A DNA stretch of 64,000 nt from WYZ-LMO2 sp038731605 (GCA_038731605.1 JAVYQP010000001.1:434001-498000); one strand, 5' to 3'. Shown: positions 25,268-34,820, counted from the stretch's first letter. Numbers and translations: made by a program. The notes: generated by a model not told the origin, from the letters alone.

Positions 25268-25972
25268 GTGTATGGGGGCTACAAACTGAGCAACTTGGAC
25301 ATTTCAGTTCGAGATCTTCGAGTCTGGGTTGAGAAGGACGGATTATACAGATACCGCAGAAAGCTCGGGAATGCTGAAGTGGAGAAGATCTTTTTGAACG
25401 ATCACGACGTAATCTTAAATCCTGTGGAGCCTGTAAACTTGCCAAGAAGCATAACGAACTACCTGTTTATTCAGTTCTCGAAACCAATCTTCGTCGAACC
25501 CGTGTCGAGTGCGGAGGTCTATTTGACTTTTCCAATCGAGATAGGAGTTTTTGTTGCGAAGGGCGATAGTTTGGAAGATGTGGACGTGTTCAGCTTCGTA
25601 AAGCCGAAGTATGCACTCTACGGCGAGCCACGTGGTGGTGTAATTGCAAGGTTTTGGCAAAGCGATGTTTTCAGCAAACCGCCAAACGCAGACTTTCTTG
25701 AGAACGGGATCATGAAACTGAAGATATACAATCTCAGCGATTTGTGGGTAGAGGTTAGCAGAGTTGTTTTCGACGTTTATGCGATGAAGATCTACTACTC
25801 CAACAGCGTGGTTTCATCGATCGCAGAAATGAAGATACACTCCCGCAAAGTTGCGGAAACGAGTTTTATAGACGAACCAATGTTCGAGGGAATGAAGAAG
25901 GCAATCGAGTTATACGTTGCAAGAAAGATACCAATACTCGCCACGAAATTCACGATGGAGTGGGGATTATGA
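25268..25972 (+). CDS. DUF432 protein, MscS-associated
   Basis: About 234 residues, mostly beta with no membrane helix; features include VYLTFPIEIGVFV and a C-terminal KFTMEWG. DUF432 genes in archaea commonly sit next to MscS channels, as here where the stop overlaps the channel start (ATGA). I prefer the GTG at 25268 because the TATA at 25242-25247 would place the transcript start there; a TTG at 25250 is the longer alternative. Function unknown; possibly a channel-modulating cytosolic partner. Confidence 0.8.
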   Translation: MYGGYKLSNLDISVRDLRVWVEKDGLYRYRRKLGNAEVEKIFLNDHDVILNPVEPVNLPRSITNYLFIQFSKPIFVEPVSSAEVYLTFPIEIGVFVAKGDSLEDVDVFSFVKPKYALYGEPRGGVIARFWQSDVFSKPPNADFLENGIMKLKIYNLSDLWVEVSRVVFDVYAMKIYYSNSVVSSIAEMKIHSRKVAETSFIDEPMFEGMKKAIELYVARKIPILATKFTMEWGL

Positions 25973-26802
25973 TAGAGGAGATATTTAGCCTTGTGTTGCG
26001 GATAGTAGATCTGCCAGTCTACGGCGATGTAAAAGTAAGGGACGTTCTCTTCGTAATAACTGTCCTCGTCATCGCATCGGTGATAGCGAAGTTCATAGTG
26101 ATGAGCTTGAGAAGGTCCCTTGCGGACAAAATGCGCAGGGATCAGCTTGAGTTGCTTGTAAAGGCTATTTACGCAGTAATCATAATCTTTGCGTTTGTCT
26201 CCGTAACTCCTGCGCTTGGAGTCAATCTTACTGGTCTGCTCGTCGCTGGTGGGATCATAGGTGTAGCCATCGGTTTTGCAAGCCAGAGAGTCGTGTCCAA
26301 CTTCCTCTCTGGGCTTTTCCTCCTTGCGGAGAGACCCATAAAGATCGGGGATCAAATAATGATTGACAACATTTCTGGAATAGTAGAAGATATGAGTATA
26401 ATGTCGACGATCGTCAGAACTTACGATGGGCTATATGTCAGAATTCCGAACGAGAGGGTTTTCTCCTCCAATATAACGAATCCAGTGGCGAATGTTGCGA
26501 GAAGGTTTGAATACGTTATAAGCATTAGCTATAGCGATGACGCAAAGAAGGCGATAGAGGTAATTCGGAACATCATTGAAAAGCATCCATTTGCACTCAA
26601 GATTCCAGCGCCTCAAGTCTTCGTGGACAGCCTTGGCGACAGTGGTGTGAACATCATCGTAAGGATTTGGGCTCCATCGAGTGTTTGGTATGAAGTGAAG
26701 ATGGGCCTACTTTGGGAGATAAAGGCTGAGCTTGAGAAGAACGGAATCGAAATACCGTTCCCGCAGAGAGTTGTATGGTTTGGGAAAGAGCGCGGTGCGT
26801 GA
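25969..26802 (+). CDS. Small-conductance mechanosensitive channel MscS family
   Basis: A 277-residue channel with membrane helices around residues 20-42, 62-82 and 86-110, the pore-lining glycine/alanine-rich helix (LLVAGGIIGVAIGFASQRVVSNFLSGL) and the MscS beta domain (RPIKIGDQIMIDNISGIVEDMSI, RIPNERVFSSNITN). It releases osmolytes on hypo-osmotic shock. The ATG at 25969 overlaps the DUF432 stop and has GGAGTGGGG upstream. Confidence 0.94.
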   Translation: MIEEIFSLVLRIVDLPVYGDVKVRDVLFVITVLVIASVIAKFIVMSLRRSLADKMRRDQLELLVKAIYAVIIIFAFVSVTPALGVNLTGLLVAGGIIGVAIGFASQRVVSNFLSGLFLLAERPIKIGDQIMIDNISGIVEDMSIMSTIVRTYDGLYVRIPNERVFSSNITNPVANVARRFEYVISISYSDDAKKAIEVIRNIIEKHPFALKIPAPQVFVDSLGDSGVNIIVRIWAPSSVWYEVKMGLLWEIKAELEKNGIEIPFPQRVVWFGKERGA

Positions 26803-26851
26803 TCTTTGAACTTTGAAAAAGAATTTTTATCCGAGACTCAAAGCTCAGCCA

Positions 26852-28492
26852 ATGCCAGTAATCAACCTCAGCTGGAAAGAACTCGAAGAACTCGTTGGTG
26901 CAAAAAGGGATTTGATTCTGAAAAGACTGCCAATGCTCGGATGTGACGTCGAGAGAGTCGATGACGAGACAATCTCTATCGAGTTTTTCCCGAACAGACC
27001 AGACTTATACAGCATAGAAGGAGTTGCAAGAGCGCTAAGGGGATTCTTGGGTATAGAGACAGGTTTAAAGGAATACGTTGCTAAGGAAAGAGATTGGAAA
27101 ATCCTCGTTGAGAAGAACGTTCTCGAAGTTAGACCGAGAATCGTTGGTTGCGTTGTTAAAAATCTCAGAATGAGCGACGAAGTCATAAGGAGCTTAATGG
27201 AAGTCCAGGAAGACTTGCACTGGACCATTGGCAGAAATCGGCGCAGAATGGCGATCGGTGTTCATGACCTCGAGAAGGTGAATTTCCCGCTGAGATATAC
27301 TACTGTTGGCGCGGATTTTTCTTTTGTTCCTCTTGACTTCGATAGAGCAATGACGATCGCAGAAATCCTTAGAGAGCACCCAAAGGGCAAGGAATTTAGC
27401 TACATTCTCGAGGGAAAGAGTGCATATCCGATCATATTGGATGCGAAGAACGAAGTAATCTCATTCCCGCCGATAATCAACGCTGAGAAGACGAGGGTTA
27501 CGGAGAAGACGAGAAGCCTTTTCATCGACGTGACTGGTTTCGATGAATACGTGGACAAAGCGCTTCGCATCATTGCTTGCATGCTCAGCGATCGTGGGGG
27601 AGAGATAGAGAAGGTCGAAGTCGTTTACCCAGACCGAGCGGAGAAGAATCCTGACCTCTCTGCGAAACGCTTCACAGTTAAGAAAAGCGAGATTCGCTCT
27701 CTTTTGGGTTTTGAAATCCCAGATGAGGAAATAATCCGCGCCCTCGAAAAGATGCGCTTTGGATGCAATATGCGTGGCGATGAGATCGAAGTTTTAGTTC
27801 CACCATACAGAGCGGACATCATGCACGAGTGGGACATTATCGAGGACATCGCAATCGGTTATGGATACGAGAGAATCGTTCCAGAGTATCCGAAAACCCC
27901 GGGGATCGGTGAGACGCATCGCTGGAACGAGATAAAAGAAGTTGCAAGAGAAATAATGCTCGGTCTTGGATTCATCGAAGTCATAACATTCACACTAACG
28001 AGTGAAAGATCCTTCAGGGATTTGCGGAGATCTGCTAAGGAATGGGAAGACTTCGTGCCCCTAATGCATCCGCTAACCACGGAGCACACGATGCTGCGCA
28101 TGGATTTGCTATTCAAACTGCTCGAAGTTCTTGCTGTGAACAAGCACTGCGAATTGCCAATAAAGATATTCGAAGTTGGAGACGTTGTTGTGGGTGTAAA
28201 GAATAGGCTGAACTTATGCGCTTGCATTATGAACTCGAAAACAACGTTCTCCGAGATAAGGAGCGTTGTTCAGGCGGTGATGAGAGAACTCGGCTTTGAC
28301 TGGAAGGCTGTTGAAGCGGAAGATGGTGCTTTTATTGCTGGGAGACAGGCGAGGATTGTTGTGAATGGAGAGAACGTTGGGATCTTTGGCGAAATCCATC
28401 CAGAAGTGCTTGAGAAGTTTGGGATTCCAAATCCAGTGATTGCCTTTGAGCTCGAGCTCACGAAGCTCTTCGACATCGGTGATCTCTTATGA
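26852..28492 (+). CDS. pheT: Phenylalanine--tRNA ligase beta subunit
   Basis: A 546-residue archaeal-type PheT with the N-terminal INLSWKELEELVG, B5 domain (KRFTVKKSEIRSLLGFEIPDEEI) and the catalytic-like domain (EWDIIEDIAIGYGYERI ... GETHRWNEIKE). I start at ATG 26852: a TTTTTAT box lies about 25 nt upstream, whereas a longer reading from 26813 would contain that box. pheS is not adjacent. The 3' end overlaps apgM by ATGA. Confidence 0.95.
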   Translation: MPVINLSWKELEELVGAKRDLILKRLPMLGCDVERVDDETISIEFFPNRPDLYSIEGVARALRGFLGIETGLKEYVAKERDWKILVEKNVLEVRPRIVGCVVKNLRMSDEVIRSLMEVQEDLHWTIGRNRRRMAIGVHDLEKVNFPLRYTTVGADFSFVPLDFDRAMTIAEILREHPKGKEFSYILEGKSAYPIILDAKNEVISFPPIINAEKTRVTEKTRSLFIDVTGFDEYVDKALRIIACMLSDRGGEIEKVEVVYPDRAEKNPDLSAKRFTVKKSEIRSLLGFEIPDEEIIRALEKMRFGCNMRGDEIEVLVPPYRADIMHEWDIIEDIAIGYGYERIVPEYPKTPGIGETHRWNEIKEVAREIMLGLGFIEVITFTLTSERSFRDLRRSAKEWEDFVPLMHPLTTEHTMLRMDLLFKLLEVLAVNKHCELPIKIFEVGDVVVGVKNRLNLCACIMNSKTTFSEIRSVVQAVMRELGFDWKAVEAEDGAFIAGRQARIVVNGENVGIFGEIHPEVLEKFGIPNPVIAFELELTKLFDIGDLL

Positions 28493-29622
28493 GATTTCTC
28501 CTCCTTATCCCAGACGGGATGGCAGACCGTAGAATAGAGAAGTTGGGCGGAAAAACCCCGCTCGAAGTTGTAGACAAGCCGAACATGGATTTTATTGCGA
28601 AAGAAGGAGCCTGTGGAAAAGCGAATACGATTCCGAAGGGCTTTGAGGCGAACAGCGACATAGCTTGTCTTACGATTCTTGGAATTGATGTGAAAAAGTA
28701 TTACACTGGGAGGGGTCCAATCGAAGCATTGGCAAACGGAATCACTGCGAAGCTCGTTTACCGTTGCAACCTCGTGAAAGCCACTGAGATTATGCTTGAC
28801 TATTCTGGCGGGAGAATAAGCGACGAAGAAGCTAAGAAAGTGATAAAGCGTCTCAACGAGAAGAAGAAATACGATTTTATCGAATTCCATGCGGGAAAGA
28901 GCTACAGGAATCTTTTGGCGATAAAGAAAGACTTCGAGGTTGTGAAGACCTTCGCACCGCACGATATCCAGGGAAAAAAGATCTCAGATTATTTGCCGAA
29001 GGATGGAAAACTCGCTGAACTATTGATTGAGCTAATAGAGTGGTCAAAAAGTGTTGTTCCCGAGGTTACGGAGAAGGCAAACATGATCTGGCCATGGAGC
29101 GGGGGAAAGATGCCGAACTTTCCGAAGTTTCAAGAAACCCACAAGCTTAGGGGAGCGGTAATTTCTGAGGTCGACTTGCTGAAGGGGATAGCGAAAGGGC
29201 TTGGAATGGAATTCTTGGAAGTCGAGGGGGTTACGGGCTACATAGACACGAATTACAAGGGGATCGTGCGGAGAGCCTTGAAAGCGCTTGAAGACTTCGA
29301 ATTCGTCGCAGTTCACACAGAAGGGATCGACGAAGTTAGCCACGAGGGCGATTTGGAGAAGAAGATCGAGGCGATAGAGATCTACGATGAAGAAGTGGTT
29401 GGGAGAATCCTCGACAAAGCGGATTTGAGCGAACTTCGGATCCTTCTCCTTCCGGATCACCCAACTCCGATAGAGCTGAGAACTCATGTTGCAGAAAGCG
29501 TTCCATTTGCGATTTATGGTTTGGAGAGGGATGATGTAAAAGTTTTCTCCGAGTTCTCGTGTGCCAAGGGAAAGTATGGGCTGATAGATGGGCTCAAGCT
29601 CATGCAAATCTTTCTGAGGTGA
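28489..29622 (+). CDS. apgM: 2,3-bisphosphoglycerate-independent phosphoglycerate mutase, archaeal type
   Basis: A 377-residue alkaline-phosphatase superfamily enzyme of glycolysis/gluconeogenesis. N-terminal LLIPDGMADR contains the metal Asp, NSDIACLTILG the catalytic Ser region, and VHTEGIDEVSHEGD plus LLPDHPTP the remaining metal ligands. Start overlaps the pheT stop. Confidence 0.94.
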   Translation: MRFLLLIPDGMADRRIEKLGGKTPLEVVDKPNMDFIAKEGACGKANTIPKGFEANSDIACLTILGIDVKKYYTGRGPIEALANGITAKLVYRCNLVKATEIMLDYSGGRISDEEAKKVIKRLNEKKKYDFIEFHAGKSYRNLLAIKKDFEVVKTFAPHDIQGKKISDYLPKDGKLAELLIELIEWSKSVVPEVTEKANMIWPWSGGKMPNFPKFQETHKLRGAVISEVDLLKGIAKGLGMEFLEVEGVTGYIDTNYKGIVRRALKALEDFEFVAVHTEGIDEVSHEGDLEKKIEAIEIYDEEVVGRILDKADLSELRILLLPDHPTPIELRTHVAESVPFAIYGLERDDVKVFSEFSCAKGKYGLIDGLKLMQIFLR

Positions 29623-29626
29623 GGAG

Positions 29627-30778
29627 ATGGATTGGATCGAGAAGGAGAGAATTCTGATCCCGCAGGTTTACAGGAGACAAAAGGTGATTTTTGAGCGTGG
29701 AGAAGGTTGCTATCTCTTCGACACCAGCGGGAAAAAATACCTCGACTTGGTCGCTGGAATCGCATGCGTCGCCATTGGGCATTCGCATGCTGAGTTCGTC
29801 CAAAAGGTCTGTGAACAGTTGAAGAAGCTCGTTCACGTCTCGAATCTCTTTTACACGATTCCTCAAATCGAACTTGCGGAGAAGCTTAGGGAGATTACGA
29901 AGATGGACAGGTTCTTCTTCTGCAACAGTGGAACTGAGGCGATGGAAGCCTCTCTTAAGTTTGCGAGGAAAGCCACGGGGAAAAAGAAGTTTGTTGCATT
30001 CAAAAACGCATTTCATGGGAGAACAATGGGCGCACTTTCGGTTACTTACAAGGAGAAGTTCAGAAAGCCCTTCGAACCTTTGGTGCAACCAGTGGAGTTT
30101 GCAAACTACAACGATGTAGCGGATTTGGAAAGAAAAGTCGACTCCGAAACTTGTGCAGTAATTTTAGAGCTGATCCAAGGAGAGGCTGGAGTCTTTCCGG
30201 CGGAGAAGGATTTCGTTAAGGCGATATTCGAGCTCAAGGAGAAACATGATTTTCTCGTAATCTTTGACGAGGTTCAGACGGGTTTTGGAAGAACGGGGAA
30301 GTGGTTCGCAAAAGAGCACTATGGCTTTGAACCAGACATCATGGCAATGGCAAAGGCAATGGGCTCTGGATTTCCGATAGGCTGTTGCGCTGTCAGGGAA
30401 GAAATTTCCCAGAAGTTGGAAAGAGGAGATCACGGCACGACTTTCGGCGGAAACCCATTGGCTTGCACCGCTTCGCTTGCGACGATCGAGATAATCGAGA
30501 AGTATCGCCTTGTGGAGAATGCGGAAAAAATTGGGAACTACTTCATGAAACGCCTTTCGGAGCTATTTGAGGAAGTCCGTGGAAAGGGGTTGATGATAGG
30601 AGTGAAGGCGAAGAATGCGGAGAAGATAGTTGAGAAAGCTCTTGAACTCGGCTTAATCCTGAACGCAACTTCTGAAGACAATCTGCGAATCATCCCACCG
30701 CTTGTGATCGGGAAGGAAGAAGTTGATCTTGCGATTGAAACGCTCGAAAAAGTGCTCGAAGCTTTGGGCAATTTTTGA
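29627..30778 (+). CDS. Class III PLP aminotransferase, acetylornithine/4-aminobutyrate type
   Basis: A 383-residue aminotransferase. PLP-binding features: NSGTEAMEASLKFAR, FHGRTMGALSVT, VIFDEVQTGFGRTGKW and the lysine in MAMAKAMGSGFPIG. Best matched to ArgD-like acetylornithine aminotransferases, but the GGG of typical ArgD (KGLGGG) is AMGSG here, so GABA or other omega-amino acids remain possible. It lies just upstream of the trp operon but is separated by its promoter and a T-rich stretch at 30787-30796. Confidence 0.88.
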   Translation: MDWIEKERILIPQVYRRQKVIFERGEGCYLFDTSGKKYLDLVAGIACVAIGHSHAEFVQKVCEQLKKLVHVSNLFYTIPQIELAEKLREITKMDRFFFCNSGTEAMEASLKFARKATGKKKFVAFKNAFHGRTMGALSVTYKEKFRKPFEPLVQPVEFANYNDVADLERKVDSETCAVILELIQGEAGVFPAEKDFVKAIFELKEKHDFLVIFDEVQTGFGRTGKWFAKEHYGFEPDIMAMAKAMGSGFPIGCCAVREEISQKLERGDHGTTFGGNPLACTASLATIEIIEKYRLVENAEKIGNYFMKRLSELFEEVRGKGLMIGVKAKNAEKIVEKALELGLILNATSEDNLRIIPPLVIGKEEVDLAIETLEKVLEALGNF

Positions 30779-30803
30779 TCTGACTACTCTTTTTTAAAGT
30801 GCC

Positions 30804-30833
30804 TATACCTTTCAGCAAAGCTTATATACCTTT
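30804..30833 (+). promoter_or_regulatory. trp operon promoter with duplicated TATACCTTT
   Basis: TTATATA at 30822-30828 is a strong TATA box that places transcription start near 30850. The 9-mer TATACCTTT occurs twice (30804-30812 and 30825-30833), 21 bp apart, i.e. on the same helical face, with the second copy overlapping the TATA box. This is a plausible repressor operator for tryptophan control. Confidence 0.55.
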
Positions 30834-30866
30834 GGGTTAATTGCTCCCGCATGGTAGGGATAGGTG

Positions 30867-31526
30867 ATGGAGTTTGGATTTATTGACTCCATAAAGGTTG
30901 ATGGCAAGAACTCGGTCATCGGGGAGGTGAAGTGTCGCTCCCCTGTGCACGGAGACTTGCTTCGTGGAAGAGATCCCTTGAAAATCGCAGAAATCTATGA
31001 GAAATGCGGTTGCTCTGCGATCTCATACATAACTGCGAAGGCTTTTGGGGGCTCAATTTACACTTTGAAAGCCATTTGTAAGTCCACGAATTTGCCGGTG
31101 CTTAGAAAGGACTTTGTTGAAAGCAAGGATGAAGTTGAGAAAACCTGTGAAGCCGAGGCGAGTGCTTTGCTTTTGATAGCGAGGATTTTAAAGGAGAGAA
31201 CTCCGGAGTTCGTCGATCTTTGCTTTGAGCACGGAATTGAGCCAATTGTTGAAGTTTTTTCCGAGCAAGAGCTAAGGTTCGTTAAGAACGCAAGAATCGT
31301 TTTGATCAACAACCGTGACATCTTCAATCCCAACGACGTTGATGTCGAAAGAACGATACAAATCGCTCCGAAGATAAAAAAGACGAAGATAAGCGGTAGC
31401 GGAATCAAGAAAATCGAAGATCTGAGAGTTCTTAGGTTTGTCGATGCAATTCTCGTCGGGACTGCCTTTATGCTGGCTGAAGACACAGAAAAGATCGTTA
31501 GAAGCTTTGTGGAGGCGAGGTTATGA
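30867..31526 (+). CDS. trpC: Indole-3-glycerol phosphate synthase
   Basis: A 219-residue TIM barrel that closes the indole ring. Seen are GEVKCRSPVHGDL (catalytic Lys and phosphate region), LPVLRKDFVES (KDF motif), LINNRDIF and the phosphate-binding SGSGIKK. ATG 30867 is chosen over GTG 30864; AGGG lies 7 nt upstream. First gene of trpCDEGFBA; the end overlaps trpD by ATGA. Confidence 0.95.
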   Translation: MEFGFIDSIKVDGKNSVIGEVKCRSPVHGDLLRGRDPLKIAEIYEKCGCSAISYITAKAFGGSIYTLKAICKSTNLPVLRKDFVESKDEVEKTCEAEASALLLIARILKERTPEFVDLCFEHGIEPIVEVFSEQELRFVKNARIVLINNRDIFNPNDVDVERTIQIAPKIKKTKISGSGIKKIEDLRVLRFVDAILVGTAFMLAEDTEKIVRSFVEARL

Positions 31527-32494
31527 TTGAAGCTGTTTTCTCGAATTTGGATATGGAAAAAGCATACGAGATTGCAAAAAAGCTTCCAGAGCTCGATGAA
31601 GTCGAGATCTCGGCAATTCTTGCGGTTCTTGAAGCCAAGAAATACGATGCACAGATAATTGCGGGCTTTGCCAGGGCGATACTTGAGAAGTCGAGAGTTG
31701 AGCTTGGAAGGGTTTTTGACACATGCGGAACCGGAGGAGATAAGTCGGAGACGATAAACGTCAGCACCGCAGTGGCAATTGCTACGTCGAACTTTACGAG
31801 AGTTGCGAAGCACGGCAACAGGGCTATGAGTTCAAAGAGCGGTTCTGCGGACGTTTTGGAAAAACTCGGGATTAAGATAGATCTCTCGCCAGAAGAAGCG
31901 AAGAGCTTGATCGAGAAAACGAACTTCGCATTCTTATTTGCCCCGAGGTATCACAAAGAGTTCGCTAAGGTCTCGGGGGTTAGAAGAAAGTTGAGGATAA
32001 GAACGATCTTCAACGTTCTTGGTCCGCTTGTGAATCCAGCGAATCCTGAGAGGCAAATAATCGGGGTTTCGAATGAAGAACTTCTGAAAATCGTCGCCGA
32101 ATCCATGGAAATTCTTGGCAGGAAGGGAATCGTCTACCATGGCAATGGAATCGACGAAGTCAGCCCATTTGGGAAAACAACTGCGTTCATCGTCGAGAAT
32201 GGGATCGAGAAAATCGAGCTAACGCCAATGGATTTCGGGGTTAACGAGAGCAAGATCGTTCCATGTAAAAGCCCCGATGAGTCTGCAAATCGCATTAAGG
32301 CAGTATTTGAAAACAAAGGACTCGAGGAAGACTTTGTTTTGATCTCGATGAACTTCTCCCTTGCCATGTTCGCCCTTGGCTTCGAAGATTTGAGGGAGAA
32401 CGTCTCGATTTTTAAGGAAAAGGTTGAGAGTGGAGAGTTTTTGAGGAAACTGGAGGAGATTGCATGCAGAAGCACGAGTTTGTCGAACCAGTGA
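31523..32494 (+). CDS. trpD: Anthranilate phosphoribosyltransferase
   Basis: A 323-residue enzyme transferring phosphoribose from PRPP to anthranilate. Motifs DTCGTGGDKSETINVST, KHGNRAMSSKSGSADVLEKLG and RTIFNVLGPLVNP are all family-specific. It overlaps trpC upstream (ATGA) and trpE downstream by 31 nt. Confidence 0.97.
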   Translation: MIEAVFSNLDMEKAYEIAKKLPELDEVEISAILAVLEAKKYDAQIIAGFARAILEKSRVELGRVFDTCGTGGDKSETINVSTAVAIATSNFTRVAKHGNRAMSSKSGSADVLEKLGIKIDLSPEEAKSLIEKTNFAFLFAPRYHKEFAKVSGVRRKLRIRTIFNVLGPLVNPANPERQIIGVSNEELLKIVAESMEILGRKGIVYHGNGIDEVSPFGKTTAFIVENGIEKIELTPMDFGVNESKIVPCKSPDESANRIKAVFENKGLEEDFVLISMNFSLAMFALGFEDLRENVSIFKEKVESGEFLRKLEEIACRSTSLSNQ

Positions 32495-33711
32495 AGCTTT
32501 ATTCTGCGATAAGGGACTTCGATTACCCTTTTATCCTCGAATCTGTGGAGAAGGCTGGGAACTCGAGGTTCACATACGTTTCCTTTAACCCCATTTACAC
32601 GGTGGAGATCGACGAAGATCTGAGGGTAGATGGAGAAAGGGTTGCGAAGGTCAGCGATGCGTTCGAAGCGTTGAAGAGCATACACGTGAAGGGATTGCTC
32701 GTCGGCTACGTTGCATACGATGCGGTTCTAAGCTTCATAGGGAAAAAGGTAGAAGAGAAATCGTTCTTCGGTTGCTACGACTCTTACTTCGTATACGATC
32801 ACTATCTCGGGAAGCTCTTCAGCTACAACGTCGAAAATGCGGAGAAAATCGTGGAGAAGGCGAAAAGCGAGGAAGTTGGCTACGGAAACGGAGGTGCAAG
32901 TGTTGTAAAGAGAGACGAAAAGGAGAACTTCGAGAAGCTCGTTCTAAAGGCAAAGGAGTTCATCGAAGAAGGCGAAGTGTATCAGCTCGTTCTTTCCAGA
33001 GAATACAAGCTTAAGAGTGACTTCGACCCATTCGAGATCTATCTAAGGCTTCGAGAATTAAATCCGAGCCCATACATGTTTCTGCTCGAGTTCAAAAAGG
33101 CTCTTGTTGGCTCTTCTCCAGAAACGATGGGCAGAGTTGAAGGGAGTATATTCAAGATCAACCCTATCGCTGGGACTGCGAAAAGGATTGAGGGAAAAGA
33201 AGAGGAGACGATTAGAAGGCTTTTGAGCGATGAAAAGGAGAGAGCGGAGCACGTAATGCTTGTCGACTTGGCGAGGAACGACGTTCGTAAAGTTTGCAAG
33301 GCGGGAAGTGTAAAAGTTACCCGGTTTATGGACGCAGTCGTTTATTCGAGCGTTATCCACATCGAAAGCGAAGTCATAGGAGAGCTGAAGGCAAACGCCA
33401 CGCACTTCGATGCGATGAAAGCTTCCTTCCCAGCTGGAACCGTTACAGGGGCTCCGAAGCGAAGGGCTGTCGAGTTGATCGACGAGCTCGAGACTTCAAG
33501 GCGTGGAATTTACGCTGGGGCGGTTGGCTACTTCTCGCAGAACGTCTCGGATTTGGCGATAGCGATACGCATGGTTGAGATCGACAAGCTCTGCAGAGTC
33601 CGCGCTGGAGCGGGAATAGTTGCAGACTCAAAGCCAGAAAGGGAGTTTTACGAGACTGAAAACAAGATGGCGAAGGTTTTGGAGGCGGTTGGATATGATC
33701 CTCGTAGTTGA
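32464..33711 (+). CDS. trpE: Anthranilate synthase component I
   Basis: A 415-residue chorismate-utilising enzyme. Conserved blocks: PSPYMFLLEF, GSSPETM, PIAGTAKR, ERAEHVMLVDLARND and FPAGTVTGAPKRRA. It is shorter than bacterial TrpE, mostly in the N-terminal half, as usual in archaea. A GGAGGAG SD precedes ATG 32464, inside the trpD gene. Partner of the TrpG encoded next, with a 17-nt overlap. Confidence 0.96.
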   Translation: MQKHEFVEPVKLYSAIRDFDYPFILESVEKAGNSRFTYVSFNPIYTVEIDEDLRVDGERVAKVSDAFEALKSIHVKGLLVGYVAYDAVLSFIGKKVEEKSFFGCYDSYFVYDHYLGKLFSYNVENAEKIVEKAKSEEVGYGNGGASVVKRDEKENFEKLVLKAKEFIEEGEVYQLVLSREYKLKSDFDPFEIYLRLRELNPSPYMFLLEFKKALVGSSPETMGRVEGSIFKINPIAGTAKRIEGKEEETIRRLLSDEKERAEHVMLVDLARNDVRKVCKAGSVKVTRFMDAVVYSSVIHIESEVIGELKANATHFDAMKASFPAGTVTGAPKRRAVELIDELETSRRGIYAGAVGYFSQNVSDLAIAIRMVEIDKLCRVRAGAGIVADSKPEREFYETENKMAKVLEAVGYDPRS

Positions 33712-34231
33712 CTGCTACGACTCTTTTGTTTACAACCTCGTCGAATACATTTCTTTCTTCGACAAGGTGAAGGTCGTGAGCAAGGAAAATGCGAAAGAAG
33801 CGAAAAAGCTCGACTTCGATGGTATCGTAATCTCCCCCGGACCTGGAAAGCCGAGCAGAGAACTCGATTTTCTCTTTGAGCTCGGAGTTCCGATTCTCGG
33901 GGTTTGCCTTGGGCATCAGATCATTGCAGAGGTCTTCGGCGGGAAGGTTGGGAAGGTTAAGCCAGTTCATGGGAAAACGTCGCTCGTCAGCCACGATGGC
34001 GAGGGCGTGTTTAAGGGCGTCAAAAATCCCTTGAAAGTTGGGAGGTATCACTCGCTCGCAGTCCTCGAGGTTCCGAGGGGTTTCAAGGTTACAGCGGTTA
34101 GCGATGATGGCGTTGTGATGGGGATAAGGAGGGACGAGATCGAAGGAGTTCAATTCCATCCTGAGAGCGTTTTGACGGAAGACGGGCTTAGGATGATCAG
34201 GAATTTTGTTGCGATGTGCCATGATCGTTAA
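33695..34231 (+). CDS. trpG: Anthranilate synthase component II (glutamine amidotransferase)
   Basis: A 178-residue class I glutaminase with nucleophile Cys in GVCLGHQ and the His/Glu of VQFHPES. MILVVDCYDSFVYNLVEY is the standard N-terminus, so ATG 33695 (with GGAGGCGG upstream) is the start and the upstream extension of the frame is a trpE shadow. It overlaps both trpE and trpF. Confidence 0.96.
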   Translation: MILVVDCYDSFVYNLVEYISFFDKVKVVSKENAKEAKKLDFDGIVISPGPGKPSRELDFLFELGVPILGVCLGHQIIAEVFGGKVGKVKPVHGKTSLVSHDGEGVFKGVKNPLKVGRYHSLAVLEVPRGFKVTAVSDDGVVMGIRRDEIEGVQFHPESVLTEDGLRMIRNFVAMCHDR

Positions 34232-34820
34232 GATCTGCGGGATCAAGAACCTTAGGGAGCTGGAAATCGTTGAAAGATACGCAGACTTCGGCGGAGTCGT
34301 CGTGAAAAGCAACTCGAAGAGGTGCGTAGATCTCGAGAAAGCAAGGGAGATCATAGAGAACGCAACAATACCTATTTTCCTCGTCTCGACTGCGAACAGC
34401 TTGGATGAATGGAACGAGATAATTGCAAAAACGAATTGCGATTTCGTTCAAGTCCACGGAAATATGAGCGTTCAAAGCTTTGAGAAGTTGAGGAGCGAGG
34501 TCGTTGCGATGAAGGCATTCATAGTCCAAGGCGAAGCCAAGGAGTTAATCGAGAAAATAAGGCTTTACCGCCCACACTACGTTTTGCTCGACTCCGGATG
34601 CGGTAGTGGCAAGGTTCACGACTGGAGTGTGAGCAGAGAAGTTGCGAAACGCTTTCCGATACTCCTTGCAGGTGGTTTGAACTGCGAAAACGTCGCAAAC
34701 GCCATTGCCTTCGTTAAACCCGCAGGAGTTGATGTTTCGAGTGGCGTTGAAAAAGGCGGTTTTAAGGATGAGTTTTTGGTTTCTGAGTTTGTGAAGGTGG
34801 TGAAAAATGCGTTTCGGTGA
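34221..34820 (+). CDS. trpF: Phosphoribosylanthranilate isomerase
   Basis: A 199-residue TIM barrel with the N-terminal catalytic Cys in VKICGIKN, VQVHGN, the active-site Asp in LLDSGCGSGKVHDW and phosphate-binding LLAGGLNCENV and GVDVSSGVE. It overlaps trpG by 11 nt and trpB by 14 nt. Confidence 0.95.
   Translation: MIVKICGIKNLRELEIVERYADFGGVVVKSNSKRCVDLEKAREIIENATIPIFLVSTANSLDEWNEIIAKTNCDFVQVHGNMSVQSFEKLRSEVVAMKAFIVQGEAKELIEKIRLYRPHYVLLDSGCGSGKVHDWSVSREVAKRFPILLAGGLNCENVANAIAFVKPAGVDVSSGVEKGGFKDEFLVSEFVKVVKNAFR

Noticed and set aside
25191..25445. 85-codon N-terminal extension of the UPF0200/0201 frame
   Set aside because: It crosses the divergent promoter and the start of the DUF432 gene; the Walker A motif of the family begins a few residues after ATG 25190.
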